This document shows, one piece after another, positions 6,743 through 15,093 of a stretch of 47,556 nucleotides of DNA. The position numbers and the translations under genes were made by a program. This DNA comes from JBFWUM01 sp050247255 (GTDB lineage: Bacteria > Acidobacteriota > Vicinamibacteria > Vicinamibacterales > UBA2999). The notes beneath the pieces are model-generated. The model did no database searches and was not told the DNA's origin. It worked only from the letters and a program-made list of their open reading frames with translations. Position 1 is the first letter of the stretch. Each line of letters starts with the position of its first letter. The stretch spans positions 1 to 47,556 of the forward strand of contig JBFWUM010000033.1 in NCBI GenBank assembly GCA_050247255.1, given 5' to 3'.

Positions 6743-7962
6743 ACACCGGCACGAAGATGCGCCCGATCGCGCGGACGATTCCGCTCGACGAGGCGCGCCG
6801 GCTGATTGACGGGGCGATTACGCCGATCGAGCGCACCGAACGGATCGCGCTCGCGGAGGCGAATGGCCGGGTGCTCGCGGAGAGCATCACCGCCGCAGCC
6901 GACGTGCCTCCCTTCTCTCGCGCCGGCATGGACGGCTACGCGGTGCGCGCGGCTGACACGACTGGCGCGTCGCGCGAGACGCCGCGCACGCTGACGCGCA
7001 TCGGCACGGTGTTCACGGGCGAGGTCGCAACGGCGACGGTCGGCGACTGCCAGTGCGTGGAGATTGCCACGGGCGCTCCCCTCCCCGCCGGCGCCGATGC
7101 GGTCGTCATGGTGGAGGAAACGTTTCGCGAGGCCGAGAGGGTGTCGGTCTTCGCGTCCGTGAAGGCGCAGCAGAACGTCGGGCGCCAGGGGGCTGACATC
7201 GCGCGCGGGACCACCGTGCTGCAGCGCGGGGACCTGCTCAATGCGAGCCGTCTCGGGGCGCTGGCAGCTCTGGGTACTGGTGATGTGCGCGTCTACGCGC
7301 GTCCGCGAGTGGCGATTCTCTCGACGGGAAACGAGATCGTCGAGCCCGGCGTGGCGCTTGGCCCCGGCCAGATCTACGACATCAACCGCTTCACGCTGTC
7401 GGCGCTGGTCGCAGAGCATGGCGGCGTGGCGGCGCCGCGGCGGCCGGCGGGCGATACGCTCGACGAGCTCACCCGCGCCATCGACGACTGCCTGGCGGAT
7501 GACGTGATCGTGTTCTCTGGAGGAAGTTCGGTTGGCGAACGCGACCTGATCCTCGACGTGCTGCAGGCGCGGGGACAGCTGTTGTTCCACGGCCTGGCGG
7601 TGAAGCCTGGGAAGCCGACCGCGTTCGGCACGATCGCCGGCACGCCGTTCTTTGGGCTGCCCGGCTACCCGACTTCGTGCCTGTCGAACGGCTACATCCT
7701 GCTGGCGCCGGCGCTCCGCCGGATGGCGCGGCTGCCGGCGGCGCTGGCACGCCGCGTCGAGGCGCGGCTCGGCCAGCGGCTTTCGTCAACGGTCGATCGC
7801 CACCAGTTCTATTCGGTCAGGATGGTGGATGGCGTCGCCATGCCGGCGTTCAAGGCGTCGGGCGACATCACCAGCCTGTCGCAGGCCGACGGCTACATCG
7901 AGATTCCGATTGGCGTCGACGCGCTCGACCAGGGCGCCATCGTCGAGGTCACGCTGTTCTGA
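6739..7962 (+). CDS. moeA: Molybdopterin molybdenumtransferase MoeA
   Basis: A 407-residue enzyme that inserts molybdate into adenylated molybdopterin. Domains appear in the usual order: N-terminal MoeA part with PPFSRAGMDGYAVRAADT, an inner domain with GAPLPAGADAVVMVEET, the MoCF fold with RVAILSTGNEIVEPG and VFSGGSSVGERDL, then KPGKPTAFG and FGLPGYPTSCL, and a C-terminal beta domain (about residues 335-407). Length is normal. It starts with GTG overlapping moaB and its stop overlaps the next ATG by one base (TGATG), making a three-gene operon. The nearby formate-dehydrogenase remnant is the kind of enzyme this pathway would serve. Confidence 0.95.
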   Translation: MNTGTKMRPIARTIPLDEARRLIDGAITPIERTERIALAEANGRVLAESITAAADVPPFSRAGMDGYAVRAADTTGASRETPRTLTRIGTVFTGEVATATVGDCQCVEIATGAPLPAGADAVVMVEETFREAERVSVFASVKAQQNVGRQGADIARGTTVLQRGDLLNASRLGALAALGTGDVRVYARPRVAILSTGNEIVEPGVALGPGQIYDINRFTLSALVAEHGGVAAPRRPAGDTLDELTRAIDDCLADDVIVFSGGSSVGERDLILDVLQARGQLLFHGLAVKPGKPTAFGTIAGTPFFGLPGYPTSCLSNGYILLAPALRRMARLPAALARRVEARLGQRLSSTVDRHQFYSVRMVDGVAMPAFKASGDITSLSQADGYIEIPIGVDALDQGAIVEVTLF

Positions 7963-8327
7963 TGACTGAAGCCCAGAAGAAGATCGCAACCACCATCGGC
8001 GTCGACGTGGCGAGGCGCCACATCTTCCTGTGCGCCGATCAGACGACGCCGAAGTGCTGCGACAAGGACCGCGGCATTGCAGCGTGGGACTACCTGAAGA
8101 AACGGCTCAAGGCGCTGAAGCTCTCCGAGCAGGGGGGCGTGCTGCGCACCAAGGCCAACTGCCTGCGCATCTGCGAAGGGGGGCCGATTGCGGTCGTCTA
8201 TCCGGATGGGGTCTGGTACGGGCAGTGCGATCCGCCCGTGCTCGAGCGGATCATCCAGGAGCATCTGATCGGCGGCACCCCGGTCGCCGACCACGTCATC
8301 ACCGCGCGTCCGCTGAGCCGGGACTGA
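7962..8327 (+). CDS. Thioredoxin-like [2Fe-2S] ferredoxin
   Basis: A 121-residue protein resembling the NuoE/Shethna-type thioredoxin-fold [2Fe-2S] ferredoxins. Candidate ligands are HIFLCADQTTPKCCDKD at the N-terminus and ANCLRICEGGPIAVVYPDG later, the C-x(n)-C plus C-x3-C arrangement of the family. It is the third gene of the moaB-moeA transcript, overlapping moeA by one base, which hints at electron supply for a molybdoenzyme or cofactor step, but no partner oxidoreductase is adjacent. Its last codons (RPLSRD) and stop lie inside a palindromic repeat that may also terminate transcription. Confidence 0.85.
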   Translation: MTEAQKKIATTIGVDVARRHIFLCADQTTPKCCDKDRGIAAWDYLKKRLKALKLSEQGGVLRTKANCLRICEGGPIAVVYPDGVWYGQCDPPVLERIIQEHLIGGTPVADHVITARPLSRD

Positions 8328-8376
8328 AGTCCCGGGCTCCGTACCTACCGTACGGAGTCCGGAACTTTAGTTCCGG
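8318..8376. repeat. Three consecutive hairpins between convergent genes
   Basis: Arms are CCGGGACT/AGTCCCGG (8318-8335, 2-nt loop), CTCCGTAC/GTACGGAG (8337-8357, 5-nt loop) and CCGGAACT/AGTTCCGG (8359-8376, 2-nt loop). The first and third are near-copies, indicating a dispersed element. The array separates the ferredoxin stop from the korB stop and could act as a bidirectional terminator, although no T-tract follows. Confidence 0.8.
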
Positions 8377-8378
8377 TC

Positions 8379-9434
8379 TTATCTGAACCGGGCCTGTAGC
8401 TTCTCCAACTCCGCGCTGCCGGGGCACAACGCCTCGTATGGCATCTGCGTCAGCGGCGTCGCCACGGTGTTGTTCTGCTCGTGCAGGTCGCTCGAATCGG
8501 GCTGGATGTAGAGCAGCCCGGTGAGGATCTCTCCCTGCTTCTGCCGCTCGCGGATGTAGGCGTAGGCGCGGTCGCGGTCGGTGGCGTCGTAGTCGTCCGC
8601 GCACTTGCGCAGCCGCACCCAGCTGCCGTCGTGCAGCTTCACGTTCTTCACCGCGCCCGGGTCGTACTCGGTGGTGATGGCGGATGCCGGCGCCACGAAG
8701 TCAGCGGCGACCACCTCGACCTCGTGCTCGCGCGTGTAGGCGTAACTCTTGGTCGACCCTTCGTGGTCGTTGAACGTCACGCAGGGCGAGATGACGTCGA
8801 TAAAGGCAAACCCCTTGTGCGCCAGCCCAGCCTTGAGCAGCGGCACCAGCTGCGCCTTGTCGCCCGAGAAGCTCCGGGCGACGAACGTGGCGCCGAGGGT
8901 CAGCGCCAGCAGCGCGCCGTCGATCGCCTCCATGGTGTTCGCTTCGCCCTTCTTGCTGAGCGATCCGGGGTCGGCCGAGGCCGAGAACTGCCCCTTCGTC
9001 AGCCCGTAGACCCCGTTGTTCTCGAGCACGTAGAGCACGTTGACGTTGCGGCGGATCGCGTGACAGAGCTGGCCGATGCCGATCGACAGCGAGTCGCCGT
9101 CGCCCGAGACGCCGATGTAGACGATGTCGCCGTTGGCGGCGTTGGCGCCGGTGACCAGCGCCGGCATGCGGCCGTGGACGCTGTTGAAGCCGTGCGCCTC
9201 GCGCAGGAAGTAGGTCGGCGTCTTCGACGAGCAGCCGATGCCCGAGAGCTTGGCCACCTTGTGCGGCGGGATCGACAGCTCCCAGAACGACTGGATGATG
9301 GCCGCCGTGATCGAGTCGTGGCCGCAGCCGGCGCAGAGCGTCGTGATGGCGCCCTCGTAGTCGCGGCGAATCAGCCCGATGGCGTTCTTCTGCAGCGCGG
9401 GATGATGAACCTTGGGTTTGGCGATGTATGTCAT
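8379..9434 (-). CDS. korB: 2-oxoacid:ferredoxin oxidoreductase beta subunit (KorB-like)
   Basis: Catalytic thiamine-pyrophosphate subunit, 351 residues from ATG at 9434. Diagnostic motifs: TLCAGCGHDSITAAI, LSGIGCSSKTPTYF and ISPCVTFNDHEG supply the four [4Fe-4S] cysteines; VSGDGDSLSIGIGQLCHAI is the TPP-Mg motif and ENNGVYGLTKGQ follows. Order and length match KorB of 2-oxoglutarate:ferredoxin oxidoreductase rather than pyruvate enzymes, but the substrate is not certain. It starts 2 nt after korA ends. With KorA it would oxidise a 2-oxoacid plus CoA to acyl-CoA and CO2 while reducing ferredoxin, or run reductively. Confidence 0.93.
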   Translation of the reverse strand: MTYIAKPKVHHPALQKNAIGLIRRDYEGAITTLCAGCGHDSITAAIIQSFWELSIPPHKVAKLSGIGCSSKTPTYFLREAHGFNSVHGRMPALVTGANAANGDIVYIGVSGDGDSLSIGIGQLCHAIRRNVNVLYVLENNGVYGLTKGQFSASADPGSLSKKGEANTMEAIDGALLALTLGATFVARSFSGDKAQLVPLLKAGLAHKGFAFIDVISPCVTFNDHEGSTKSYAYTREHEVEVVAADFVAPASAITTEYDPGAVKNVKLHDGSWVRLRKCADDYDATDRDRAYAYIRERQKQGEILTGLLYIQPDSSDLHEQNNTVATPLTQMPYEALCPGSAELEKLQARFR

Positions 9435-9436
9435 GG

Positions 9437-11233
9437 CTACGCTGCCTTCTCGATCTTTGCCTTGACGCCCGAGATCACGTGGTGCGCGCTCATCGGGAAC
9501 CCTTCGTAGTTCCTCACGGACTCCAGCTTCTCCACCGGCACCCCGGTCTCGAGCATCAGCATGTTGCGCAGCTGCCCGTCGCGGTTCTGCTCGACGATGA
9601 AGTTGATCTCGTGCGACTCGAGGAACTTCGTGACCTCCTCCGTGAACGGGAAGCCGCGAATGCGCATGTAGTCCAGGTGCAGCCCTTCCTTCGCCATCAG
9701 GTCGAGCGCCTCGACGCAGCCGGCGTGGCAGCCGCCGACGGTGACCAGCCCGAGCTTGGCGCCAGGTGACGCCTTGATGATCGGCTGCGGCACGAAGCGG
9801 GCGGCGCGCTGGACCTTGCGATCGATGCGGTCCATCACCTCGGCATACTCGACGCCGTCCTCGGTGTAGCCGCCCAGCTTGTTGTGGCCGGACCCGCGGG
9901 TGAAGTACGCCCCCTTCGGATGAATGCCCGGCAGCGTGCGGTACGGAATGCCGTCGCCGTCGACGTCGAGGTAGCGATGGAAGGTCTTCACCTGCTCGAG
10001 CTCGGCGGCCGACAGCACCTTGCCGCGGTCGGGACGGTAGCTGTCGTCCCACTGGAGCTTGGGCACCATCCAGTCGTTCATGCCGATGTCGAGATCGCTC
10101 AGCACGAACACCGGCGTCTGGAAGCGCTCGGCCAGGTCGAAGGCGGCCACGGCGAACTCGAAGGCCTCCCTCGGGTCCGACGGGTAGATGCAGATGTGGC
10201 GCGTGTCGCCGTGCGACGCGTAGGCGCACGTCATCAGGTCGCCCTGCTGCGTGCGGGTCGGCATGCCGGTCGACGGGCCAGTGCGCTGCACGTCGAAGAT
10301 CACCGCCGGCACTTCGGCGTAGTAGGCCAGGCCGATGAACTCGTTCATCAGCGAGATGCCCGGGCCCGCGGTCGGCGTGAACGAGCGCGCGCCGGCCCAC
10401 GACGCGCCGATGACCATGCCGATGGCGGCGAGCTCGTCCTCGGCCTGCAGAATCGCGTACTTGTTGCGGCCGGACTCCTTGTCGACGCGGAACTTCTGGC
10501 AGAACCCCTTGAACGCCTCCATCAGCGACGTCGCCGGAGTGATCGGGTACCAGGCGCCAACGGTGGCGCCGGCATAGACGGCGCCAAGCCCGGCGGCGGT
10601 GTTGCCGTCGATCAGGATCGAGTCCTTCGTCTTGTCCAGCGGCGACAGGTGGATCGGCAGCGGGCAGCTGAAGTGCGTCGTCGCGAAGTCGTAGCCGAGA
10701 TCCACCGCCTTCTGGTTCGAGTCCATCAGCGCCTGTTTCTTCGAGTACTTCTCCTTGAGCAGCGCGCGGATGATGTCGGTGTCGATGCCCAGCAGCGCGG
10801 CCAGCGCGCCGGCGTAGGCGATGTTCTTCATCAGGATCCGTTCGCGGACCCCCTTGAAGTGGGTGTTGCACATCTCGGCGAGCGGGACGCCGAGGTAGGT
10901 CACGTCCGGCCGCTTCAGCCGGGCATCGAGCGGCCAGGTCGAGTCGTAGAGCAGCCAGCCGCCGCTCACGACTTCGGCGACGTCCTTCTGGTAGGTCGCC
11001 GGGTTGAGCGCCACCATCAGGTCGAAGTGCGGCGTGCGCGCAGTGTAGCCGTCCTTGTTGACCCGGATCTCGTACCAGGTGGGTAGCCCCTGGATGTTCG
11101 ACGGGAAGACGTTCTTGCCGGTGACGGGAATCCCCATCCGGAAGATCGCCTGCATGATGAGGCCGTTTGCCGAGGCCGATCCGGTGCCGTTGGCCGTCGC
11201 GATCTTGAACGCGAAATCGTTAGTGCGATCCAT
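9437..11233 (-). CDS. korA: 2-oxoacid:ferredoxin oxidoreductase alpha subunit with fused gamma domain (KorA-like)
   Basis: A 598-residue fusion. Residues 1-190 are the gamma domain (NGTGSASANGLIMQAIFRMG, GGWLLYDSTWPL); the pyrimidine-binding alpha domain follows (DGNTAAGLGAVYAGATVGAW, YPITPATSLMEAF, AEDELAAIGMVIGASWAGA, TPTAGPGISLMNEFIGLAYY), then the C-terminal transketolase-like domain (KLGLVTVGGCHAGCVEAL). It pairs with KorB directly downstream. The start codon immediately follows the stop of the upstream GltD-like flavoprotein (TAG-ATG), so the three proteins come from one transcript and probably form a functional unit in central carbon metabolism. Confidence 0.94.
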   Translation of the reverse strand: MDRTNDFAFKIATANGTGSASANGLIMQAIFRMGIPVTGKNVFPSNIQGLPTWYEIRVNKDGYTARTPHFDLMVALNPATYQKDVAEVVSGGWLLYDSTWPLDARLKRPDVTYLGVPLAEMCNTHFKGVRERILMKNIAYAGALAALLGIDTDIIRALLKEKYSKKQALMDSNQKAVDLGYDFATTHFSCPLPIHLSPLDKTKDSILIDGNTAAGLGAVYAGATVGAWYPITPATSLMEAFKGFCQKFRVDKESGRNKYAILQAEDELAAIGMVIGASWAGARSFTPTAGPGISLMNEFIGLAYYAEVPAVIFDVQRTGPSTGMPTRTQQGDLMTCAYASHGDTRHICIYPSDPREAFEFAVAAFDLAERFQTPVFVLSDLDIGMNDWMVPKLQWDDSYRPDRGKVLSAAELEQVKTFHRYLDVDGDGIPYRTLPGIHPKGAYFTRGSGHNKLGGYTEDGVEYAEVMDRIDRKVQRAARFVPQPIIKASPGAKLGLVTVGGCHAGCVEALDLMAKEGLHLDYMRIRGFPFTEEVTKFLESHEINFIVEQNRDGQLRNMLMLETGVPVEKLESVRNYEGFPMSAHHVISGVKAKIEKAA

Positions 11234-13030
11234 CTATACCGCCGTCAACTGGATGACCGTGCCGCTTGCGTGGGGAATCTGGATGACCGACTTCCGCATG
11301 TCCCAGGCGTAGGTCGGGCAGCGCTCGGCGCACAGGCCGCAGTGCACGCAGACGTTCTCGTCCTTCACCATCACCCGCTTCGTCTGCTTGAGCGGGCCGG
11401 AGACGAACAGCGGCTGCGACGGCTCGGTCCGCGGCGCGCTCAGGCTCCCGGTGAGCGCCGCCTCGTCTTCGACGAGCGGCACGATGGTCAGGCAGTCGGT
11501 CGGGCAGATGTCGACGCAGGCGTCGCACTCGATGCAGAGCGCATCGGTGAAGTGCGTCTGCACGTCGCAGTTGAGGCAGCGCTCCACTTCGGCCGCCGTC
11601 TGCTCCGCCGTGAACCCCTTCTCCACCTCCATGGTCATGTTGGAGAAGCGGAGCGGCATCTCGACGTGCACCATCTTCTGCCGCTGCGCGGGGTTGTAGT
11701 TGTTGCTGTAGGCCCACTCGTGCAGCCCCATCTTGGTGCTGCTCAGCGTGACACCGCGCGGCGGCCGCTCGGTGACCGGGACTCCCTGGCAGAAGTTGTG
11801 GATCGAGATCGCCGCCTGGTGGCCGTGCTCAACCGCCCAGATGATGTTCGCCGGGCCAAACGCCGCATCGCCGCCGAAGAACACGCCGGGACGCGTCGAC
11901 ATGTGCGTCACCTTATCCACGACCGGCATGTCCCACTTGCCGAACTCGATGCCGATGCCGCGCTCGATGAACGGGAAGGCGTTGTCCTGCCCGATCGCCA
12001 GCACCACGGTGTCGCACGGGATGATCTCGCGCCCGGCGACGGTCTGCTTGAGGCCGGTTGGCATCTCTTCCGACGTGAACTTGTCGAACTCCATCCCGGT
12101 CAGCGTCCCGTTCTCGACGATGAAGCGGACGGGTTGGAGGTTCTCGAGGATCTCGACGCCTTCTTCCTCGGCGTCCTCGAGTTCCCACGGAGACGCCTTG
12201 AAGTACTTGCGCGTCTTGCGCGCGATGACCTTCACGTCGGTGGCGCCGAGACGCTTCGCCGAGCGGCAGCAGTCCATCGCCGTGTTGCCGACGCCGATGA
12301 TCACCACGCGCTTCCCCACCGACTCGACGTGGCCGAAATGGATCGACTCGAGCCACTCGATGCCGATGAACACCTGCGCCGCCGCCTCCTGGCGCCCGGG
12401 GATGTCGAGCTCCTTCCCCTTCGGCGCGCCGCTGCCGACGAACACGGCGTCGTACTCGTTGCTGTCGAGCAGCGCCTGCAGGCTGTTCACCGGCGTGTTG
12501 TAGCGAACGTCGACGCCCATGCCGGTGATGTAGCCGATCTCTTCGTCGAGGACCTGTTCGGGGAGCCGGAAAGAGGGGATGTTGATACGCATGAGGCCGC
12601 CGGGCCGCGGCAGCTTCTCGAAGATCGTGACCTGGTAGCCCAGCGGCATCAGGTCGTTGGCCACCGTGAGCGACGCGGGACCGGCGCCGATCAGCGCCAC
12701 CTTCTTGCCGTTCTTCTCGGCCGGCGCCGTCGGCAGCAGGTGCGTGACCTCGTCGCGGTTGTCCGCGGCCACGCGCTTCAGGCGGCAGATCGCCACGGGC
12801 TTCCCGTCCACGCGCGTGCGGCGGCAGGCCGGTTCGCACGGTCGGTCGCAGGTGCGGCCCAGAATTCCTGGGAACACGTTCGATTCGCGGTTGACGAGAT
12901 ACGCCTCGGTAAACCGTCCCTGCGCGATTAAACGGATGTATTCCGGAACGTTGGTATGCGCCGGGCATGCCCACTGGCAGTCGACGACGCGATGGTAATA
13001 ATCCGGGTCTCCGACGTTGGTTGGGTGCAT
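11234..13030 (-). CDS. GltD-like FAD/NAD(P) oxidoreductase with N- and C-terminal Fe-S domains, heading the kor operon
   Basis: A 598-residue cytoplasmic flavoprotein. The N-terminus has the glutamate-synthase-small-subunit Fe-S region (VVDCQWACPAHTNVPEYI, GRTCDRPCEPACRR); ALIGAGPASLTVANDL binds FAD, VVIIGVGNTAMDCCRSAKR binds NAD(P)H and GVFFGGDAAFGPANIIWAVE closes the FAD domain. After about residue 475 come cysteine clusters CLNCDV, CIECDACVDICPTDC and CVHCGLCAERCPTYAW, indicating at least two extra [4Fe-4S] clusters. GltD itself is about 480 residues and lacks this tail. With korAB next in the operon, the likely job is exchanging electrons between ferredoxin reduced by KorAB and NAD(P)H. 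A TATAAT box 8 nt before the ATG suggests a leaderless mRNA. Confidence 0.88.
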   Translation of the reverse strand: MHPTNVGDPDYYHRVVDCQWACPAHTNVPEYIRLIAQGRFTEAYLVNRESNVFPGILGRTCDRPCEPACRRTRVDGKPVAICRLKRVAADNRDEVTHLLPTAPAEKNGKKVALIGAGPASLTVANDLMPLGYQVTIFEKLPRPGGLMRINIPSFRLPEQVLDEEIGYITGMGVDVRYNTPVNSLQALLDSNEYDAVFVGSGAPKGKELDIPGRQEAAAQVFIGIEWLESIHFGHVESVGKRVVIIGVGNTAMDCCRSAKRLGATDVKVIARKTRKYFKASPWELEDAEEEGVEILENLQPVRFIVENGTLTGMEFDKFTSEEMPTGLKQTVAGREIIPCDTVVLAIGQDNAFPFIERGIGIEFGKWDMPVVDKVTHMSTRPGVFFGGDAAFGPANIIWAVEHGHQAAISIHNFCQGVPVTERPPRGVTLSSTKMGLHEWAYSNNYNPAQRQKMVHVEMPLRFSNMTMEVEKGFTAEQTAAEVERCLNCDVQTHFTDALCIECDACVDICPTDCLTIVPLVEDEAALTGSLSAPRTEPSQPLFVSGPLKQTKRVMVKDENVCVHCGLCAERCPTYAWDMRKSVIQIPHASGTVIQLTAV

Positions 13031-13038
13031 TGGGGCCG

Positions 13039-13044
13039 ATTATA
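13039..13044 (-). promoter_or_regulatory. -10 box of the GltD-like/korAB operon
   Basis: TATAAT on the minus strand, ending 8 nt before the ATG at 13030, with no Shine-Dalgarno sequence in the intervening CGGCCCCA. This predicts a leaderless operon mRNA. Confidence 0.55.
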
Positions 13045-13058
13045 GGGCATCCAACCGC

Positions 13059-14351
13059 TTACGCTTCTTCCCACCGGAAACGCGCCGCCGCGAGGGCCGA
13101 AAACAGAATGGCGAACGCCATCAGGACCAGCACGGGCGCCACGGCTGCTTCCATGCCCTGCCCGCGCCAGGTCATCGCGTCGAAGCCATCCACCGCCCAG
13201 CGCACCGGGATCACCAGCGTCACCTGCTGCAGCCACGCCGGGAAGACGAACGCCGGCACCCAGGCGCCGCCGAGCATCACCATCACCAGCACGGCCAGCG
13301 TCGTGATGCCGCGCGCCGTGGCCGGCGAATTACCAAAGGCCGCAATGACCAGGCCGAAAGACGAGGCCATCAGCGCGCAGGCCACGGCGATGAGCACCAT
13401 GCCGATCAGGCTGCCGTAGACCCGCACGCCAAAGACGATGATCGCGAAGAGGAAGCAGACGGCCAGGATGAGGAGCGAGATGAGCGCGCCGCTCACCGCC
13501 TTGCCGGCCAGCAGGTTGACCTTCGACACCGGCGCGCTGCGGAACCGCTTCCACAACCCGCGACGCCGCTCGAGCAGCATCTCGACGCCGAGGTTGGCCA
13601 TGGCGAACAGCAGGAACTGCACCGCCATGCCGCCGAACGAATGGGCGTAGCCGTTGTACGGCACGTCTTCGGCGCTCGTCATCGCCTGCTCGCGCACGCT
13701 GTACGGAATCGCCAGGCCCGGCCGCCCGCCGCCGGCAGGGTCTGCCGGCTGATCCGCGAGGCCCCGGGCCGCGGTGAGCATTTGTGTGAGCAGCTGCTTC
13801 TGTGCGGGAGAGATGTCAGACGACGAAGCGATCTGCGGCAGGGTCTGGTCGATGATCTGCTGACCCTGCTGGCCGCCAAACACCTCTCCGGTGACCGCCT
13901 GCATGACGTGCTGCGTCATCACGCCGCGGACCACGGCCAGTTCCATCGTGCGCGACGGGTCGTAGACCAGATCGAGCGGCGGGCGATTGGCGCCGCCGAA
14001 CAGGGCCTGGCCGGCGGCGTCGCCGAATCCGTCCGGAATGATGACCGCCACCGGCAGGTCGCCCTGCTGCACGGCCGCGCGCGCCTCCGCCTCGGGGGGC
14101 GTGGTCACTGCGAAGGTGCTGTCGCCACGGGCGCCGGCGAGAATGCCGCGCGAAATCGCGCTGTCGTCGAGATCAACAATCGCCACGTCGATGCGCGCCG
14201 GCTCGTCTGATCCGCCCGCATCGTTGAAGAGGGCGCCGAAGAAGGAGGCGATCGCAATCGGGACGACGAAGCTCACGATCACCGAGCGGCGATCGCTGAA
14301 GAACAGTTGCAGGTCCTTGCGGACCATCGCGGCAAGTGCGGTAAAGGCCAT
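13059..14351 (-). CDS. ABC-2 type transporter permease
   Basis: A 430-residue inner-membrane protein with one N-terminal transmembrane helix (SVIVSFVVPIAIASFFGAL), a large extracytoplasmic region (about residues 45-240, containing DVAIVDLDDSAISRGIL, the typical ABC-2/DUF3533-like outer domain), and about five C-terminal helices including MLGGAWVPAFVFP. This is the one-long-loop ABC2 architecture of drug, lipid or polysaccharide exporters. The start ATG overlaps the stop of the ATPase gene by one base, so the two form a complete exporter of unknown substrate. Confidence 0.88.
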   Translation of the reverse strand: MAFTALAAMVRKDLQLFFSDRRSVIVSFVVPIAIASFFGALFNDAGGSDEPARIDVAIVDLDDSAISRGILAGARGDSTFAVTTPPEAEARAAVQQGDLPVAVIIPDGFGDAAGQALFGGANRPPLDLVYDPSRTMELAVVRGVMTQHVMQAVTGEVFGGQQGQQIIDQTLPQIASSSDISPAQKQLLTQMLTAARGLADQPADPAGGGRPGLAIPYSVREQAMTSAEDVPYNGYAHSFGGMAVQFLLFAMANLGVEMLLERRRGLWKRFRSAPVSKVNLLAGKAVSGALISLLILAVCFLFAIIVFGVRVYGSLIGMVLIAVACALMASSFGLVIAAFGNSPATARGITTLAVLVMVMLGGAWVPAFVFPAWLQQVTLVIPVRWAVDGFDAMTWRGQGMEAAVAPVLVLMAFAILFSALAAARFRWEEA

Positions 14352-15091
14352 CAGTCGCGCAGACTCCTGCCGGTGAGTGCCAGGAACACCGTCTCCAGGC
14401 TGGCCGGGCCGCCGGCGCCGGCCGCAAGCCCTTTCACGCCGGCGAGCGTGTCGTCCGCGATCACGCACCCGCGGTCGACGATGACGACGCGATCGGCGAG
14501 GCGCTCTACTTCCTCCATGTAATGCGTGGTGTAGAGCAGCGCCTTCCCCTGTGACTTCAACAGCTCGAGGTTGTCGAAGATGGCGTTGCGGCTCTGCGGA
14601 TCGACACCGACAGTCGGTTCGTCGAGGATGAGGATGTCAGGGTCGTGCAGCAGACCGGCGGCGAGGTTGAGGCGCCGCTTCATGCCGCCGCTGTAGGCGC
14701 TGACCTTGTCGCGCCGGCGATCGGCCAGCCCGACGAGGGTCAGCACCCGATCGATCGCTTCGCCCAGCGCGAATCCCTTCAAGCCATACAGCCCGCCGAA
14801 GAATTCGAGGTTGGCCTGCGCGCTCAGCTCGTCGTAGAGCGCCAGCTCCTGCGGCACCAGGCCGATGCGCCGCTTGCGCGGGTCGGTGTCGCCGGCCAGC
14901 GGGCTGCCGGCAATCCGGACCTCGCCGGCGTTAGGCGTGAGCAGTCCCGCAATCATCGAGACCGTAGTCGTCTTGCCCGCGCCATTCGGCCCGAGCAGCC
15001 CAACCAGCTGCCCCGCCTCGACGGCCAGCGACACATCGTCAACAGCGACGAGCGCGCCGAAGGTCTTGCGGAGGTGCCGGACGTCGAGCAC
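14351..15091 (-). CDS. ABC transporter ATP-binding protein (exporter type)
   Basis: A 246-residue ATPase starting at the GTG at 15091 (MLDVRHLRKTFGALVAV), 2 nt after the upstream stop. It has Walker A GLLGPNGAGKTTTVSM, Q-loop VPQELALYDELSA, signature YSGGMKRRLNLAAGLL, Walker B ILILDEPTVGVDPQ and H-loop YTTHYMEEVERLADR. These resemble the CcmA/DrrA-like class that drives ABC-2 exporters. It pairs with the overlapping downstream permease. A longer open frame upstream is only the shadow of the adjacent enzyme gene. Confidence 0.92.
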   Translation of the reverse strand: MLDVRHLRKTFGALVAVDDVSLAVEAGQLVGLLGPNGAGKTTTVSMIAGLLTPNAGEVRIAGSPLAGDTDPRKRRIGLVPQELALYDELSAQANLEFFGGLYGLKGFALGEAIDRVLTLVGLADRRRDKVSAYSGGMKRRLNLAAGLLHDPDILILDEPTVGVDPQSRNAIFDNLELLKSQGKALLYTTHYMEEVERLADRVVIVDRGCVIADDTLAGVKGLAAGAGGPASLETVFLALTGRSLRD

Positions 15092-15093
15092 GC

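Noticed and set aside
8379..10871. An 830-codon open frame extending korB upstream through korA
   Set aside because: The part beyond 9434 is Arg/Gly-rich shadow coding on korA. KorB has a normal start at 9434, and KorA occupies the other frame with full family motifs.
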